Shown: positions 1 through 11,350, counted from the stretch's first letter. The stretch: 64,000 nucleotides of DNA from Rhodopseudomonas sp. BAL398 (GCF_033001325.1 NZ_CP133111.1:4170501-4234500); one strand, 5' to 3'. Notes: generated by a model not told the origin, from the letters alone. A program made the numbers and translations.

Positions 1-95
1 GGGAGAGGGTTGGGGTGAGGGGTTGCAACCTCTCGTCAGTCCCAACCCCTCACCCGGATTGCTTCGCAATCCGACCTCTCCCTATGGGAGAGGTG
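1..95. repeat. Palindromic intergenic repeat (family E), cut by window start
   Basis: The stretch contains several nested inverted repeats: GGGAGAGG near position 1 pairs with CCTCTCCC near 75-82, the ggttggggtgaggggttg segment pairs with the caacccctcaccc segment near 43-56, and attgcttcgcaat forms an internal hairpin. This is the form of the palindromic repeats common between genes in Bradyrhizobium and Rhodopseudomonas. The left end may lie outside the window. No open reading frame here looks like a protein gene. Confidence 0.6.
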
Positions 96-171
96 AAAAG
101 GCCGTCGCGGCGTAGCTATCGATCTCATCACATCAAAGGCTGGACGACAGAGCCGCCGCGAATAGCTTTAA

Positions 172-702
172 TCAGGCGTCGGGCAGTGTGGCGCCGCCCT
201 CGCCCAGCGCGCGCTGCATCATCACGGTGTCGAGCCAGCGACCGAACTTGAACCCGACATTCGGATTGGTGCCGATCATCTCAAAGCCGAGCCGGGCGTG
301 CAGCCCGATCGAACCGGCATTGTCGGAATCGCCGATCACCGCGATCATCTGGCGATGGCCGCGCGCCTCGCATTGCGTCATCAATTCGCGCAGCAGTCTG
401 GTGCCGAACCCGCGGCGATGCGCGGCGGGGTCGAGATAGATCGAATTCTCCACCGTGAAGCGATAGGCCGGCCGCGGCCGATGCGGCCCCGCATAGGCAT
501 AGCCGGCGATGCTTCCCTGCCGCACCGCCACCAGATAGGGAAATCCGCCATCGCGCAGCGCTTCGAATCGCCGGGTCATTTCGGCCAGATCCGGCGGCGT
601 CAGCTCAAAGGTCGCGGTGCCGAACCGGACGGCCTGCTCATAGATCGCCGTGATGGCCGCCAGATCGGCGGCGACGGCGGGTCTGATTTCAACGTCGAAC
701 AT
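172..702 (-). CDS. GNAT family N-acetyltransferase (phosphinothricin acetyltransferase-like)
   Basis: A 176-residue single-domain GNAT protein that would move an acetyl group from acetyl-CoA to an amine, probably an amino acid analogue or small amine; it resembles the Pat/YwnH branch. Visible marks are the N-terminal IRPA..ADL strand-helix, the AIYEQAV helix, the YAYAGPHRPRPAYR strand typical of phosphinothricin acetyltransferases, and the acetyl-CoA loop RRGFGTRLL, followed by IGLHARLGFE. The start is taken at MFDVEIRPA; an in-frame ATG 24 bases upstream (726) gives 184 residues, and neither has a clear ribosome binding site. The substrate cannot be told from sequence. It is separated from the next gene by a terminator hairpin. 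Confidence 0.85.
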   Translation of the reverse strand: MFDVEIRPAVAADLAAITAIYEQAVRFGTATFELTPPDLAEMTRRFEALRDGGFPYLVAVRQGSIAGYAYAGPHRPRPAYRFTVENSIYLDPAAHRRGFGTRLLRELMTQCEARGHRQMIAVIGDSDNAGSIGLHARLGFEMIGTNPNVGFKFGRWLDTVMMQRALGEGGATLPDA

Positions 703-753
703 GGGATGGGACACGGCACCGGACATGGCCGCAGATTATTTTTGTCGAACGCA

Positions 754-785
754 AAAGAAAAGCCCCGGCCGCGAGGCCGGGGCCT
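754..785 (-). terminator. Intrinsic terminator of the BI-1-like gene
   Basis: On the minus strand, GCCCCGGCC pairs with GGCCGGGGC around a TCGC loop, followed by TTTTCTTTT. The 9-bp GC-only stem plus T-rich tail, 30 bases after the stop codon of the upstream minus-strand gene, is a classic Rho-independent terminator. Confidence 0.85.
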
Positions 786-813
786 TGTATTCGATCGGTT
801 CGGGCGAAGCCCG

Positions 814-1629
814 TTATTCTCGCTGGCCCAGCAGCTGCAGCAGCAGCGTGAACAGGTTGATGAAGTTCAAATACAGCGACAGCGCGCCGGTGATGGCCGC
901 GCGCTCGGCGACGTCGCCGCCCTGCGAGGCATAGCCGTAGATGTAGTCGTTCTTCAGGCGCTGGGTGTCCCAGGCGGTCAGACCCGCGAACACCAGCACG
1001 CCGACCACCGAGACGATGAACTGCAGCATCGAGGAGGCGACGAAGATGTTCACCACGCTGGCGATGATGATGCCGAACAGGCCCATGATCAGGAACGAGC
1101 CCATTCCGGTCATGTCACGCTTGGTGGTGTAGCCATAGAGGCTCAGCGCGCCGAACGAGGCCGCGGTGATGAAGAACACCCGCACGATCGAGGTGTGGGT
1201 ATACACCAGGAAGATCGACGACAGCGAGATGCCCATCAGCGCCGAAAACGCCCAGAACAGCATTTGCGCCGTCGAGGGCTTCAGCCGGTTGATGCCGAAG
1301 GAAATCACGAACACCATCGCCAGCGGCGCCAGCATGAACACCCACTTCAGCGGGCTCACGAAAATGGCAACGCCGAATGAGGTCAGATATTGCCCGCGCG
1401 CCAGCGCCAGCGCGGCACCGTTGGCGGCCTGCGCCGCCTGCGAGGCATCCTTGGTCACCGCGAACATATAGACGCCGAGAGCGGCCGCGCCGGTGATGGC
1501 CAGGCCGATCGACATGTAATTGTAGATGCGCAGCATATAGGCGCGCAGACCGGCATCGACAGCCGCGGCGTCAACGCGCCCGGCCGCCCGGCCGAAAGGA
1601 GAAGCATAGTTGCGGTCGAAGTCCGACAT
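814..1629 (-). CDS. Bax inhibitor-1 / YccA family membrane protein
   Basis: An inner-membrane protein of 271 residues with about seven hydrophobic segments, of the BI-1/YccA (TMBIM) family. YccA in E. coli modulates the FtsH protease and related members act as pH-sensitive calcium leaks; no role is established in this group. Typical features are the N-terminal hydrophilic stretch (MSDFDRNYASPFG), LRAYMLRIYNYM leading into the first membrane segment, the SSIFLVYTHTSI..VF segment and the terminal LYLNFINLFTLLLQLLG helix. The start at MSDFDRN is preferred; a longer frame opens at 1701 but its extra 24 residues do not look like this family. Single gene with its own terminator. Confidence 0.88.
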   Translation of the reverse strand: MSDFDRNYASPFGRAAGRVDAAAVDAGLRAYMLRIYNYMSIGLAITGAAALGVYMFAVTKDASQAAQAANGAALALARGQYLTSFGVAIFVSPLKWVFMLAPLAMVFVISFGINRLKPSTAQMLFWAFSALMGISLSSIFLVYTHTSIVRVFFITAASFGALSLYGYTTKRDMTGMGSFLIMGLFGIIIASVVNIFVASSMLQFIVSVVGVLVFAGLTAWDTQRLKNDYIYGYASQGGDVAERAAITGALSLYLNFINLFTLLLQLLGQRE

Positions 1630-1937
1630 GGTCGAAATCCCGTGGTTGCCTGGCCAAACGCAAAGGGTGGGCGCGGCCAGTTTGAATTCTATCCCGGACA
1701 CCGAAGCATGACTGTTATGAATTTATCGCCATGCAGCCGGTGTCCGACCCATCTGGTATGTGGGAAACTAACACATTCCATGCAAGCTTTAATGCGCGGC
1801 TGAATGTCGCTCCGCGCCATAGGGTAAAGATAATCGCATCGTGGCGTGGCGCCGGCACGCTGCTGGCGGACGGCCAAACCAGGCCGCTTGCACCCGTTCG
1901 GGCAGGATCGGATCGGCCCGGGTGACGCGCGGCATTT

Positions 1938-4499
1938 TCACAAATTCCGTAGCACGGAGGCCGGTTTCTGGTTCAGCGCCACCAGCGTTCCGAGCAGACC
2001 GAGACCGACGGTGACGACCAACGCCGCCACCACCACCACGGCGGCGCTGCCGGCCTGCCATATGAAGCTCAGCGTCATCAGCCGTGTGACGATCAGCCAC
2101 GCCGCGACCGACCCTGCGACCACCCCGAACAGCGCGGTGGCCGCCCCGATCATCGCATATTCCAACGCATAGGCGCCGAGCAGGCGCGCCCGTGTGGCGC
2201 CGAGCGTCTTCAGAATGACCGCGTCATAGACCCGGTGGCGGTGCCCGGCTGCTAGCGCGCCGCCCAGCACCAGGATCGCCGAGATCAGCGTCACCGCGCT
2301 GGCGCCGCGCACCGCCAGCACCAGATTGGTCACCACCTTGCCGACGGTTTCCAGCGCCTCGCGGACCCGCACGCTGGTCACCATCGGAAACGCATCGGCC
2401 ACCGCCTTGATCAGGGCGCCGTCGCCCGCCGCGGTGCCGCCCTTTTCGGTCAAGGTGGCGATATGGGTATGCGGCGCGCCGGCGAACGCATTGGGCGAGA
2501 ACACCAGCACGAAATTGATGCCTAGGCTCTGCCAGTCGACGCTGCGCAGATTGCTGATGGTGGCGGAGATGTCGCGGCCGAGCACATTGACCACCACCTC
2601 GTCGCCGATCTTCAGGCCGAGCCCGTCGGCGAGCTTCTTTTCGAACGACACCAGCGGCGGGCCGTTATAGTCAGGCGCCCACCATTGGCCCTCGACCACT
2701 TTGGAACCGCGCGGCACGTCCTTGGCATAGGTCAGGCCACGGTCGCTTTGCAGAACCCATTCGGCGTCGGTCGACGGCTTCAGATTCTCGGCCTTGACGC
2801 CACGGGCGGCGACGATCCGGCCGCGCAGCATCGGCACGTCCTCGACGCTGGATTGCGGCGCCTGCTGCTGCAAGAAGGCGGCGAAGCGGTCGGCCTCGGT
2901 GGCGGGAATATCGATGAAGAAGAATGACGGCGCCTTGGCGGGCAGCGCCGCCATGAATTGCCGGCGCAGATTGCCGTCGATCTGGGTGATGGTGACCAGC
3001 ACCGCCAGGCCAAGGCCGAGCGACATCACCACCGACGGCGTCAGCGCGCCGGGCCGGTGGATATTGGCGATCGCCAGCCGCAGCATGGTGATGTTGGAGC
3101 GCGGCAACCGCCGCGCCAGTGCCATCAGCCCGGCGGCGACGCCGCGCAGCAGCCCGAACACCACGATCGCGCAGACCACGAAGGCCGCCGCGACCCGCTT
3201 GTCATAGGCCAGCACGATCACCACCGCGAGCAGCAGTACGATCACCGCGCCCATCCAGATCAGATAACGCAGCCTTGGCCGGTGCCGCTCGCTGATCACC
3301 GCCTCGCGAAACAGCGCCGCCACCGGCACGTCATGGACCTGCGCCAGCGGCCATAGCCCGAATGCCAGCGCGGTCAACAAGCCATACAGCAGCCCCAGCG
3401 CCAATTCGTCCGGATGCAGCGCCGCGACCACCGGCAGCGGCAGCAATTTGCCGAACAGCCCGACAATGCCGAATGGCAGCGCGGCGCCGAGCGCCAGGCC
3501 GATCAGGGAGCCGATCGCCGCCAGCACGATCACCTGGGTCAGATAGATCGAAAACACGTCGCGGCCGGTGGCGCCCAGCGCCTTGAAGGTGGCGATGACG
3601 TCGCGGCGGCGGTCGATATGGCTCTTCACCGCATTGGCGACGCCGACGCCGCCGACCAGCAGCGCGGCGAGGCCGACCAGAGTCAGAAACTGGGTGAAAC
3701 GGGTGATGGTCCGCTCCAGCTGCGGCGAGGCATTGCCGCGGGTGCGGATTTCCCATCCGGCCTGCGGCAGCGTCGCGCGCGCCGCATCCGCCAGCGCGTC
3801 GGCGGCCTTGTCGCTGGCGTCGGGCAGCCGCACCCGGTAGATCCAGCGCACCAGGCTGCCGGGCTGCAGCAATTGGGTGGCGCGCAGCGCCTGTTCGCTG
3901 ATCAGGAATCGCGGCCCGAAGCCGACATTGCCGGCGAGCTTGTCGGGCTCGGCGCCGACCACGCTACGAATCGCGAAATTGGCGCTGCCGACGCTGACGC
4001 GATCGCCGACGTTGAGGTCGAGCCGGGCCAGCAGCGCGGCATCGGCGGCAGCGCCGAACACGCCATCCTTTTCCGCCAGCAGATCCTTGGGCGACATGTC
4101 GGGCGCCAGCGTCAATTTGCCGAGCATCGGATAGGCGTCGTCCACCGCCTTGATCTCGACCAGCGCCAGCCGACCGTCCGTGGTCCGCGCCATGCCGCGC
4201 ATGGTGGCGGCCACCGAGACGGTCCCCCGCGCGCGCAGGAACGCGACTTCCTCGGGCTTGGCCTCGCGCTGGATCAGCGAAAACGCCACGTCGCCGCCGA
4301 GCAGCGTGCGGCCCTCGCTGGCCAGACCGGCGCTCAGGCTGGCGGCGACCGAGCCGACGCCCGCGATCGCCATCACGCCCAGCGCAATACAGGCGACGAA
4401 CACATAGAAGCCGCGCAATCCGCCGCGCATCTCGCGCAGGGCATAACGCAGTGGCAGAAACGACAGGCGGCCGGGGCGCGGCTCGGACAGGACGGCCAT
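1938..4499 (-). CDS. ABC transporter permease, FtsX-like (YbbP type)
   Basis: The membrane half of an ABC exporter or mechanotransmission complex, 853 residues. It shows the YbbP layout: an N-terminal membrane helix (FYVFVACIALGVMAIAGVGSVAASL), a periplasmic MacB-like domain, a first FtsX core with several helices (about 265-400), a central membrane pair (about 415-470), a second periplasmic domain, and a C-terminal FtsX core (about 720-853). It lies 3 bases after its ATPase gene, so the two form an operon and a complex. Homologues are often near esterases of the TesA type, as here. The substrate is unknown; roles in lipid or envelope stress export have been suggested for the family. Confidence 0.9.
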   Translation of the reverse strand: MAVLSEPRPGRLSFLPLRYALREMRGGLRGFYVFVACIALGVMAIAGVGSVAASLSAGLASEGRTLLGGDVAFSLIQREAKPEEVAFLRARGTVSVAATMRGMARTTDGRLALVEIKAVDDAYPMLGKLTLAPDMSPKDLLAEKDGVFGAAADAALLARLDLNVGDRVSVGSANFAIRSVVGAEPDKLAGNVGFGPRFLISEQALRATQLLQPGSLVRWIYRVRLPDASDKAADALADAARATLPQAGWEIRTRGNASPQLERTITRFTQFLTLVGLAALLVGGVGVANAVKSHIDRRRDVIATFKALGATGRDVFSIYLTQVIVLAAIGSLIGLALGAALPFGIVGLFGKLLPLPVVAALHPDELALGLLYGLLTALAFGLWPLAQVHDVPVAALFREAVISERHRPRLRYLIWMGAVIVLLLAVVIVLAYDKRVAAAFVVCAIVVFGLLRGVAAGLMALARRLPRSNITMLRLAIANIHRPGALTPSVVMSLGLGLAVLVTITQIDGNLRRQFMAALPAKAPSFFFIDIPATEADRFAAFLQQQAPQSSVEDVPMLRGRIVAARGVKAENLKPSTDAEWVLQSDRGLTYAKDVPRGSKVVEGQWWAPDYNGPPLVSFEKKLADGLGLKIGDEVVVNVLGRDISATISNLRSVDWQSLGINFVLVFSPNAFAGAPHTHIATLTEKGGTAAGDGALIKAVADAFPMVTSVRVREALETVGKVVTNLVLAVRGASAVTLISAILVLGGALAAGHRHRVYDAVILKTLGATRARLLGAYALEYAMIGAATALFGVVAGSVAAWLIVTRLMTLSFIWQAGSAAVVVVAALVVTVGLGLLGTLVALNQKPASVLRNL

Positions 4500-4502
4500 C
4501 GT

Positions 4503-5243
4503 TCAGGCCGTCTGCGCGCGGGCTTGCCCGGCGGCCATGGTGTCGATCCGCCCGGAGCGCAGCCGCACCACACGGTCGCAGCGCTGCGCCAGCGAGGTGT
4601 CGTGGGTCACCAGCACCAGGGTCATGCCGCGTTCGGCATGTTTAGTGAACAGCAGATCGACGATCTGGCGGCCGGTGGTCTCGTCGAGATTGCCGGTCGG
4701 CTCGTCCGCCACCAGGATCGCCGGATCCGGCGCCAGCGCCCGGGCCAGCGCGACGCGCTGCTGCTCGCCGCCGGACAATTGTGTCGGATAATGATGCAGC
4801 CGTTCGCCGAGACCCACCGAGGTCAATTCCTGCGCGGCGCGCGCCGAAGCATCCGGATTGCCGGCCAGTTCCAGCGGCACCGCGACATTCTCCAGCGCCG
4901 TCATGGTCGGGATCAGGTGGAACGACTGGAACACGATGCCTACATGGCGGCCGCGGAACCGGGCCAGCGCGTCCTCGTCGAGGGCATTGAAAGCGGTACC
5001 ATTGAGCACCACCTCACCGCTGTCGGGGCGCTCCAGCCCGGCCATCACCATCAATAGGGTGGATTTGCCGGATCCCGACGGACCGATCAGCCCGATCGCT
5101 TCGCCGGATGCGACCTTGAGGCTGATATCCTTGAGGATATGCACCCGCGCGGCGCCCGACCCGAGCGACAGGTTGACGTCCGTGATGGAAATGGTGTCCG
5201 GCGCGGTGCCGGCCAAGGATGAGGTTTCGATGAGACTGTCCAT
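4503..5243 (-). CDS. ABC transporter ATP-binding protein (YbbA/LolD type)
   Basis: The 246-residue ATPase partner of the permease that follows. Walker A is GPSGSGKST, the Q-loop lies in [11 protein letters not shown], the signature is [15 protein letters not shown] and Walker B is [12 protein letters not shown], followed by the switch histidine in VTHD. The set is typical of the MacB/LolD/YbbA subfamily. The start is set at MDSLIETSS; the frame stays open to 5387, but the added residues are the antisense of the neighbouring esterase signal peptide. With this start its ATG overlaps the divergent esterase ATG in the tetranucleotide CATG, so one of the two starts could be slightly different. Confidence 0.9.
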   Translation of the reverse strand: MDSLIETSSLAGTAPDTISITDVNLSLGSGAARVHILKDISLKVASGEAIGLIGPSGSGKSTLLMVMAGLERPDSGEVVLNGTAFNALDEDALARFRGRHVGIVFQSFHLIPTMTALENVAVPLELAGNPDASARAAQELTSVGLGERLHHYPTQLSGGEQQRVALARALAPDPAILVADEPTGNLDETTGRQIVDLLFTKHAERGMTLVLVTHDTSLAQRCDRVVRLRSGRIDTMAAGQARAQTA

Positions 5244-5946
5244 GCTTTCCCCATATGGCAATTCCTCGGCCGCGGTCGAGAGGCCGACGCGCACGATTGC
5301 GTGGCTGCTGGCGCTTTGCGTCGCGGCGCTGGCGATGAGCGCTCCGGCGAGCGCCGAAACCGCCGCCCTCGCCACCAAGCCGATCAAAATCGTGGTGCTG
5401 GGCGATTCGCTGAGCGCCGGCTACGGCCTGCCCGCCGAGGCGGCGTTCCCGACCCGGCTGCAGCAGGCGCTGAAAGCCAAGGGGATTGCGACCGATATGG
5501 TCAATGCCGGGGTGTCGGGCGACACCGCATCCGGCGGGCTCGGCCGGCTCGACTGGTCGGTGCCGCCCGACACCGAGGCGGTGATCCTCGAACTCGGCGC
5601 CAATGACGCGCTGCGCGGCACCGATCCGAAAGTCACCCGCGCGGCGCTCGACGACATCATCAAGCGGCTGCAGGCGCGCAAGATCAAAGTGCTGTTATGC
5701 GGCATGCTGGCGCCGCCGAATTACGGCGCCGACTATGCCGCGCGCTTCAATTCGATCTATCCGGATCTGGCGAAAGCCCATGGGGTGCCGCTATATCCGT
5801 TCTTTCTCGACGGCGTCGCCACCATCGCCAAACTCAACCAGGCCGATGGCATGCATCCGACCGCCGCGGGAGTCGACATCGTGGTGAACAACATCCTGCC
5901 CACGGTTGAAGCATTTCTGGGGTCGGTCGCTGAGCACCGCAGCTGA
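5230..5946 (+). CDS. tesA: Arylesterase / lysophospholipase TesA-like (SGNH hydrolase)
   Basis: A periplasmic SGNH-family hydrolase (thioesterase I/protease I/lysophospholipase L1 type), 238 residues from the first ATG. It has a signal peptide ([23 protein letters not shown]), block [11 protein letters not shown] with the nucleophilic serine, block [11 protein letters not shown] with oxyanion residues, and block [10 protein letters not shown] with catalytic Asp and His. Two in-frame ATGs occur at 5230 and 5242; both overlap the first codons of the divergent ABC ATPase. The esterase and ABC genes are neighbours in many proteobacteria, in line with a lipid-related function, but the substrate is inferred only from family. 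Confidence 0.88.
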   Translation: MRLSMLSPYGNSSAAVERPTRTIAWLLALCVAALAMSAPASAETAALATKPIKIVVLGDSLSAGYGLPAEAAFPTRLQQALKAKGIATDMVNAGVSGDTASGGLGRLDWSVPPDTEAVILELGANDALRGTDPKVTRAALDDIIKRLQARKIKVLLCGMLAPPNYGADYAARFNSIYPDLAKAHGVPLYPFFLDGVATIAKLNQADGMHPTAAGVDIVVNNILPTVEAFLGSVAEHRS

Positions 5947-6079
5947 AAACCAGGCAATCCAACCCTCTAGATGAGGTGTCCACCGGAGTTTCTAACTACC
6001 AGACTTCGCAGTGTCGCAGTTCTGCGATAGGAATTATTTGTCGTTGATTCGTCCTAGGCTCCTGCATCGAGGGTTTGCG

Positions 6080-6616
6080 ATGCCGCGTTTGTTCACTGGA
6101 CTGGAAATTCCGGCCGAGATCGGCCAGACGCTCTCCAACCTGCGCGGCGGTCTGCCGGGCGCGCGCTGGATCGATCCGGAAAACTACCACGTCACTTTGC
6201 GCTTTATCGGCGATATCGACGGGATCACGGCGAATGAAATCGCCTCGACCCTGGTGCGGATCAACCGCAAGCCGTTCGACGTGGCGTTGCAGGGCCTGTC
6301 CAGCTTCGGCGGCAAGAAGCCCCGCGCGGTGGTCGCCTCGGTGGTGCCGAGCCGGCCGCTGATCGAGCTGCAGGCCGAGCTGGAACGGTTGATGCGCCGC
6401 TTCGGGCTCGATCCCGAGGGCCGCAAATTCATCCCCCATGTGACGCTGGCGCGGCTGCGCGACGCCTCCAACCAGGACGTCGCCGATTATCTGTCGCTGC
6501 GCGGCTATTTCCCGACCCGGGTGTTCAAGGCCTCGCGCTTCGTGCTGTTCTCGTCGCGCGCTTCTACCGGAGGTGGGCCCTATGTGGTCGAAGCACCCTA
6601 CGACCTGACGGCGTGA
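6080..6616 (+). CDS. thpR: RNA 2',3'-cyclic phosphodiesterase ThpR (LigT)
   Basis: A 178-residue member of the 2H phosphoesterase superfamily. ThpR hydrolyses 2',3'-cyclic phosphates on RNA to 2'-phosphates, and was first described by its 2'-5' RNA ligase activity. The two catalytic HxTx motifs are visible: HVTLRFIG near residue 39 and HVTLARLR near 123. The MPRLFTGLEIP start fits the family; the frame opens 23 codons earlier without family-like sequence. It stands alone between the esterase and zapE. Confidence 0.88.
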   Translation: MPRLFTGLEIPAEIGQTLSNLRGGLPGARWIDPENYHVTLRFIGDIDGITANEIASTLVRINRKPFDVALQGLSSFGGKKPRAVVASVVPSRPLIELQAELERLMRRFGLDPEGRKFIPHVTLARLRDASNQDVADYLSLRGYFPTRVFKASRFVLFSSRASTGGGPYVVEAPYDLTA

Positions 6617-6685
6617 CACCACCCGCATGGCGGCTGCGTAAATTCGTGGCTTGCATTTGCGGCGCGCTCGGGTCGTAAAGGCGCC

Positions 6686-7870
6686 ATGTCGTCGACCCCC
6701 ACCGCCTCCTTCCGCGAGCAATATCAAGCCCTCCTCTCCTCCGGCGCGATCGAGGCCGACCCGGCCCAGGCCGGCGCGGTCGAGGCCTTCGCCGTGCTGG
6801 ACGCCACGCTGGCCAGCTACAAGCCCCCGAAAAAGCAGGGCTTTCTCGGCCGGCTGTTCGCCGACAAGGACGCGCCGGCGCCGCACGGCCTGTATGTCTA
6901 TGGCGAGGTCGGCCGCGGCAAGACCATGCTGATGGACCTGTTCTTCGATTCCAGCCCGGTGACCTTGAAGCGCCGCGCCCATTTCCACGAATTCATGGCC
7001 GAGACCCATGAGCGGATCTATGCGTTCCGGCAGAACATCAAGCGCGGCGAGATTCCCGACGGCGATGTGATCGCGCTGACCGCGGCATCGATTTTCGAGG
7101 AAGCCTGGTTGCTGTGCTTCGACGAATTCCACGTCACCGACATCGCCGACGCGATGATCCTGTCCCGGCTGTTCGCCAAATTGTTCGAACTCGGCACCGT
7201 GGTGGTGGCGACCTCCAACGTGGCGCCCGACGATCTCTACAAGGGCGGGCTGAACCGGGCGCTGTTCGTGCCGTTCATTCCGCTGCTGAAGGGCCGCATG
7301 GATGTGATGCGGCTCGACGCCCGAACCGATTACCGGATGGAAAAACTGGCCGGCATGAAGGTCTGGCTGGTGCCGGACGACGCCGAGGCCACCGCGTCGA
7401 TCGACCGGGCCTGGGCCCGGATCACCGGCGGCGCGCCGGGGCGGCCGCGCGACATTTCGATCAAGGGCCGCATCCTGCATGTGCCGAAAGCCGACCACCA
7501 TGTGGCGCGGTTCGGCTTCGCCGATCTGTGCGAACGCCCGCTCGGCGCCTCGGATTATCTGCGGCTCGCCCACGACTACCATACGATCATGATCGATCAC
7601 ATTCCGGCGATGGACATCGCCGACCGCAACGCCGCCAAGCGCTTCATCACCCTGATCGACACGCTGTACGACAATGCGGTGAAGCTGATGGCGTCGGCCG
7701 CGGCCGATCCGATCTCGCTGTATCGCGCCAACGACGGCCACGAGGCCAATGAATTCAAGCGCACCGCGTCGCGGCTGATCGAGATGAGCTCGGAAACCTA
7801 TCTGGCGCTGCCCCATGGCCGCAGCGATTCCACCGCGACCGGGTCGTCGACCGGGCTGGTGGAGACGTAG
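6686..7870 (+). CDS. zapE: Cell division protein ZapE (AFG1-family ATPase)
   Basis: A 394-residue P-loop ATPase of the AFG1/LACE1 family. In E. coli ZapE acts on the FtsZ ring during constriction; mitochondrial relatives help protein quality control. Walker A is YGEVGRGKTMLMD and Walker B is LCFDEFHVTD, with the conserved HFHEFM motif and the ATSNVAPDDLY sensor segment, and the C-terminal FKRTASRLIEM motif. It lies just upstream of the mdh-suc block but is separated from it by about 310 bases with a repeat element, so probably not in the same operon. Confidence 0.9.
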   Translation: MSSTPTASFREQYQALLSSGAIEADPAQAGAVEAFAVLDATLASYKPPKKQGFLGRLFADKDAPAPHGLYVYGEVGRGKTMLMDLFFDSSPVTLKRRAHFHEFMAETHERIYAFRQNIKRGEIPDGDVIALTAASIFEEAWLLCFDEFHVTDIADAMILSRLFAKLFELGTVVVATSNVAPDDLYKGGLNRALFVPFIPLLKGRMDVMRLDARTDYRMEKLAGMKVWLVPDDAEATASIDRAWARITGGAPGRPRDISIKGRILHVPKADHHVARFGFADLCERPLGASDYLRLAHDYHTIMIDHIPAMDIADRNAAKRFITLIDTLYDNAVKLMASAAADPISLYRANDGHEANEFKRTASRLIEMSSETYLALPHGRSDSTATGSSTGLVET

Positions 7871-7887
7871 CCACCGCCACCAAAGCC

Positions 7888-8002
7888 GGTCATTCCGGGG
7901 CGCGAGCCCCTTGGGCGAGCGAACCCGGAATCTCGCGGCCATCATCCTGCAGCGAGATTCCGGGTTCGCGCGCAGCTTCGCTGCGCCCGCCCCGGAATGA
8001 CC
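7888..8002. repeat. Long palindromic intergenic repeat (family A, copy 1)
   Basis: The ends GGTCATTCCGGGGCG and CGCCCCGGAATGACC are inverted copies, and an inner pair (gcgaacccggaatctcg / cgagattccgggttcgc) is also inverted, so the element can fold as a long cruciform of about 115 bases. A second, more diverged copy lies at 21020-21144. It sits between the zapE stop and the mdh promoter region. Confidence 0.85.
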
Positions 8003-8095
8003 GCGATTTACCTGGTGTTCACAAATCCGCGCGGATCGCCCATGTCCGATCGCAGGGATGCGCCGCCGCTGTCCAACAATTGGGCGCGGCGCGAC

Positions 8096-9149
<1,054 letters not shown>

Positions 9150-9200
9150 TCGCGCACCCTTCCCGCCATTTTTGCTGAAGAAGACTCCGGGGATTGCCTG

Positions 9201-10400
9201 ATGAACATTCATGAATACCAAGCCAAGGCCGTGTTGCGCGAGTTCGGCGTGCCGGTGTCATTCGGCTACCCGATCTTCAAGGCCTCCGAGGCCCAACGCG
9301 CCGCCGAGCAACTCGGCGGCCCGGTCTGGGTGGTGAAGAGCCAGATCCATGCCGGCGGCCGCGGCAAGGGCAAGTTCAAGGAAGCCTCGGCGGGCGACAA
9401 GGGCGGGGTTCGCCTCGCCAAATCGGTCGACGAGGTCAAGCAATATGCCGGCGAAATGCTCGGCGCGACGCTGGTGACGGTGCAGACCGGCCCCGCCGGC
9501 AAGCAGGTCAACCGGCTCTATATCGAAGAAGGCTCCGAGATCGACAAGGAGTTCTATCTGTCGCTGCTGGTCGACCGCGTCACCTCGCGGATTTCCTTCG
9601 TGGTGTCCACCGAAGGCGGCATGAGCATCGAGGATGTCGCCCACGACACCCCGGAGAAGATCGTCAGCTTCTCGGTCGATCCGGCCACCGGCATCATGCC
9701 GCATCACGGCCGCACCGTCGCCAAGGCGCTGGGGCTGACCGGCGATCTGGCCAAGCAGGCCGGAAGCCTGGTGGCGCAGCTTTATGCTGCCTTCATCGCC
9801 AAGGACATGGAGATGCTGGAGATCAACCCGCTGGTTGTGACCAAGCAGGGCGATCTGAAATGCCTCGACGCCAAGATGTCGTTCGACGGCAACGCGCTGT
9901 ACCGTCACATCGACATCCAGGCGCTGCGCGACGAAAGCGAAGAAGACGCCAAGGAAATCGAGGCCTCGAAATACGACCTCAATTACGTCACCCTCGACGG
10001 CACCATCGGCTGCATGGTCAACGGCGCCGGCCTCGCCATGGCGACGATGGACATCATCAAGCTGTACGGCATGACCCCGGCCAACTTCCTCGATGTCGGC
10101 GGCGGCGCCAACAAGGAGAAGGTGACGGCGGCGTTCAAGATCATCACCGCCGATCCCAATGTGAAGGGCATCCTGATCAACATCTTCGGCGGCATCATGA
10201 AATGCGACATCATCGCCGAGGGCGTCGTCGCCGCGGTGAAGGAAGTGGGTCTCAGCGTCCCCCTGGTGGTGCGGCTCGAAGGCACCAATGTCGAAGCCGG
10301 CAAGAAGATCATCGCCCATTCCGGCCTCAACGTGCTGCCGGCCGATAATCTCGACGACGCCGCCCAGAAGATCGTCAAGGCCGTCAAGGAGTCCGCATAA
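9201..10400 (+). CDS. sucC: Succinyl-CoA synthetase beta subunit (ADP-forming)
   Basis: The nucleotide- and CoA-cooperating beta chain of succinyl-CoA ligase, which makes ATP (or GTP) from succinyl-CoA. The 399 residues show the start [19 protein letters not shown], an ATP-grasp domain with [14 protein letters not shown], and the C-terminal ligase domain with [10 protein letters not shown] and [14 protein letters not shown]. The last base of its stop codon is the first base of the sucD start, so the two subunits are translationally coupled. Confidence 0.97.
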   Translation: MNIHEYQAKAVLREFGVPVSFGYPIFKASEAQRAAEQLGGPVWVVKSQIHAGGRGKGKFKEASAGDKGGVRLAKSVDEVKQYAGEMLGATLVTVQTGPAGKQVNRLYIEEGSEIDKEFYLSLLVDRVTSRISFVVSTEGGMSIEDVAHDTPEKIVSFSVDPATGIMPHHGRTVAKALGLTGDLAKQAGSLVAQLYAAFIAKDMEMLEINPLVVTKQGDLKCLDAKMSFDGNALYRHIDIQALRDESEEDAKEIEASKYDLNYVTLDGTIGCMVNGAGLAMATMDIIKLYGMTPANFLDVGGGANKEKVTAAFKIITADPNVKGILINIFGGIMKCDIIAEGVVAAVKEVGLSVPLVVRLEGTNVEAGKKIIAHSGLNVLPADNLDDAAQKIVKAVKESA

Positions 10401-11284
10401 TGTCCGTCCTGATCGACAGCAACACCAAGGTCATTTGCCAGGGCTTCACCGGCAAGAACGGCACCTTCCATTCCGAGGCCGCGATGGCCTACGGCACCAA
10501 GATGGTCGGCGGCACCTCGCCGGGCAAAGGCGGCTCGACCCATCTCGGCCTGCCGGTGTTCGACACCGTCGCCGAAGCGAGGGACCGGACCGGGGCCGAC
10601 GCCTCGGTGATCTATGTGCCGCCGCCGGGCGCCGCCGACGCGATCTGCGAGGCGATCGACGCCGAGATCCCGCTGATCGTCTGCATCACCGAGGGCATTC
10701 CGGTGCTCGACATGGTGCGGGTGAAGCGCTCGCTGGCCGGTTCAAAGTCGCGGCTGATCGGCCCGAACTGCCCCGGGGTGATGACCGCCGGCGCTTGCAA
10801 GATCGGCATCATGCCGGTCAATATCTTCAAGCCCGGCTCGGTCGGCATCGTGTCGCGCTCCGGCACGCTGACCTATGAGGCCGTGTTCCAGACCACCAGC
10901 GAAGGCCTCGGCCAGACCACCGCGGTCGGCATCGGTGGCGATCCGGTCAAGGGCACCGAATTCATTGACGTCCTTGAAATGTTCCTGGCCGACCCCAAAA
11001 CCCTGTCGATCGTCATGATCGGCGAAATCGGCGGTTCCGCCGAGGAAGACGCCGCCCAATTCCTGATCGACGAAGCCAAGCGCGGCCGCAGCAAGCCGAC
11101 GGTCGGCTTCATTGCCGGCGTCACCGCGCCTCCCGGCCGCCGCATGGGCCATGCCGGCGCGATCATTTCGGGCGGCAAGGGCGATGCGGGTTCGAAGACC
11201 GCAGCGATGGAGGCCGCCGGTATCACGGTGTCGCCATCCCCCGCCCGGCTCGGCACGACGCTTGCCGAAAAATTGAGGTCTTGA
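10400..11284 (+). CDS. sucD: Succinyl-CoA synthetase alpha subunit
   Basis: The alpha chain of succinyl-CoA ligase, 294 residues, carrying the CoA site and the active-site histidine that is phosphorylated, seen in [13 protein letters not shown]. The N-terminal CoA-binding Rossmann domain has [16 protein letters not shown]. It overlaps sucC by one base. About 130 bases separate it from sucA, so sucA may have an additional promoter. Confidence 0.97.
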   Translation: MSVLIDSNTKVICQGFTGKNGTFHSEAAMAYGTKMVGGTSPGKGGSTHLGLPVFDTVAEARDRTGADASVIYVPPPGAADAICEAIDAEIPLIVCITEGIPVLDMVRVKRSLAGSKSRLIGPNCPGVMTAGACKIGIMPVNIFKPGSVGIVSRSGTLTYEAVFQTTSEGLGQTTAVGIGGDPVKGTEFIDVLEMFLADPKTLSIVMIGEIGGSAEEDAAQFLIDEAKRGRSKPTVGFIAGVTAPPGRRMGHAGAIISGGKGDAGSKTAAMEAAGITVSPSPARLGTTLAEKLRS

Positions 11285-11350
11285 TTCATAGCTTGTCTGT
11301 TTCCCGGCTTACATTTTCCAAAATTCAGGTAAAAGGTGCACTATGTTGCT

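Noticed and set aside
3414-5057. 547-residue plus-strand frame over the ABC genes
   Set aside because: Antisense shadow of the permease and ATPase genes, which have proper domains.
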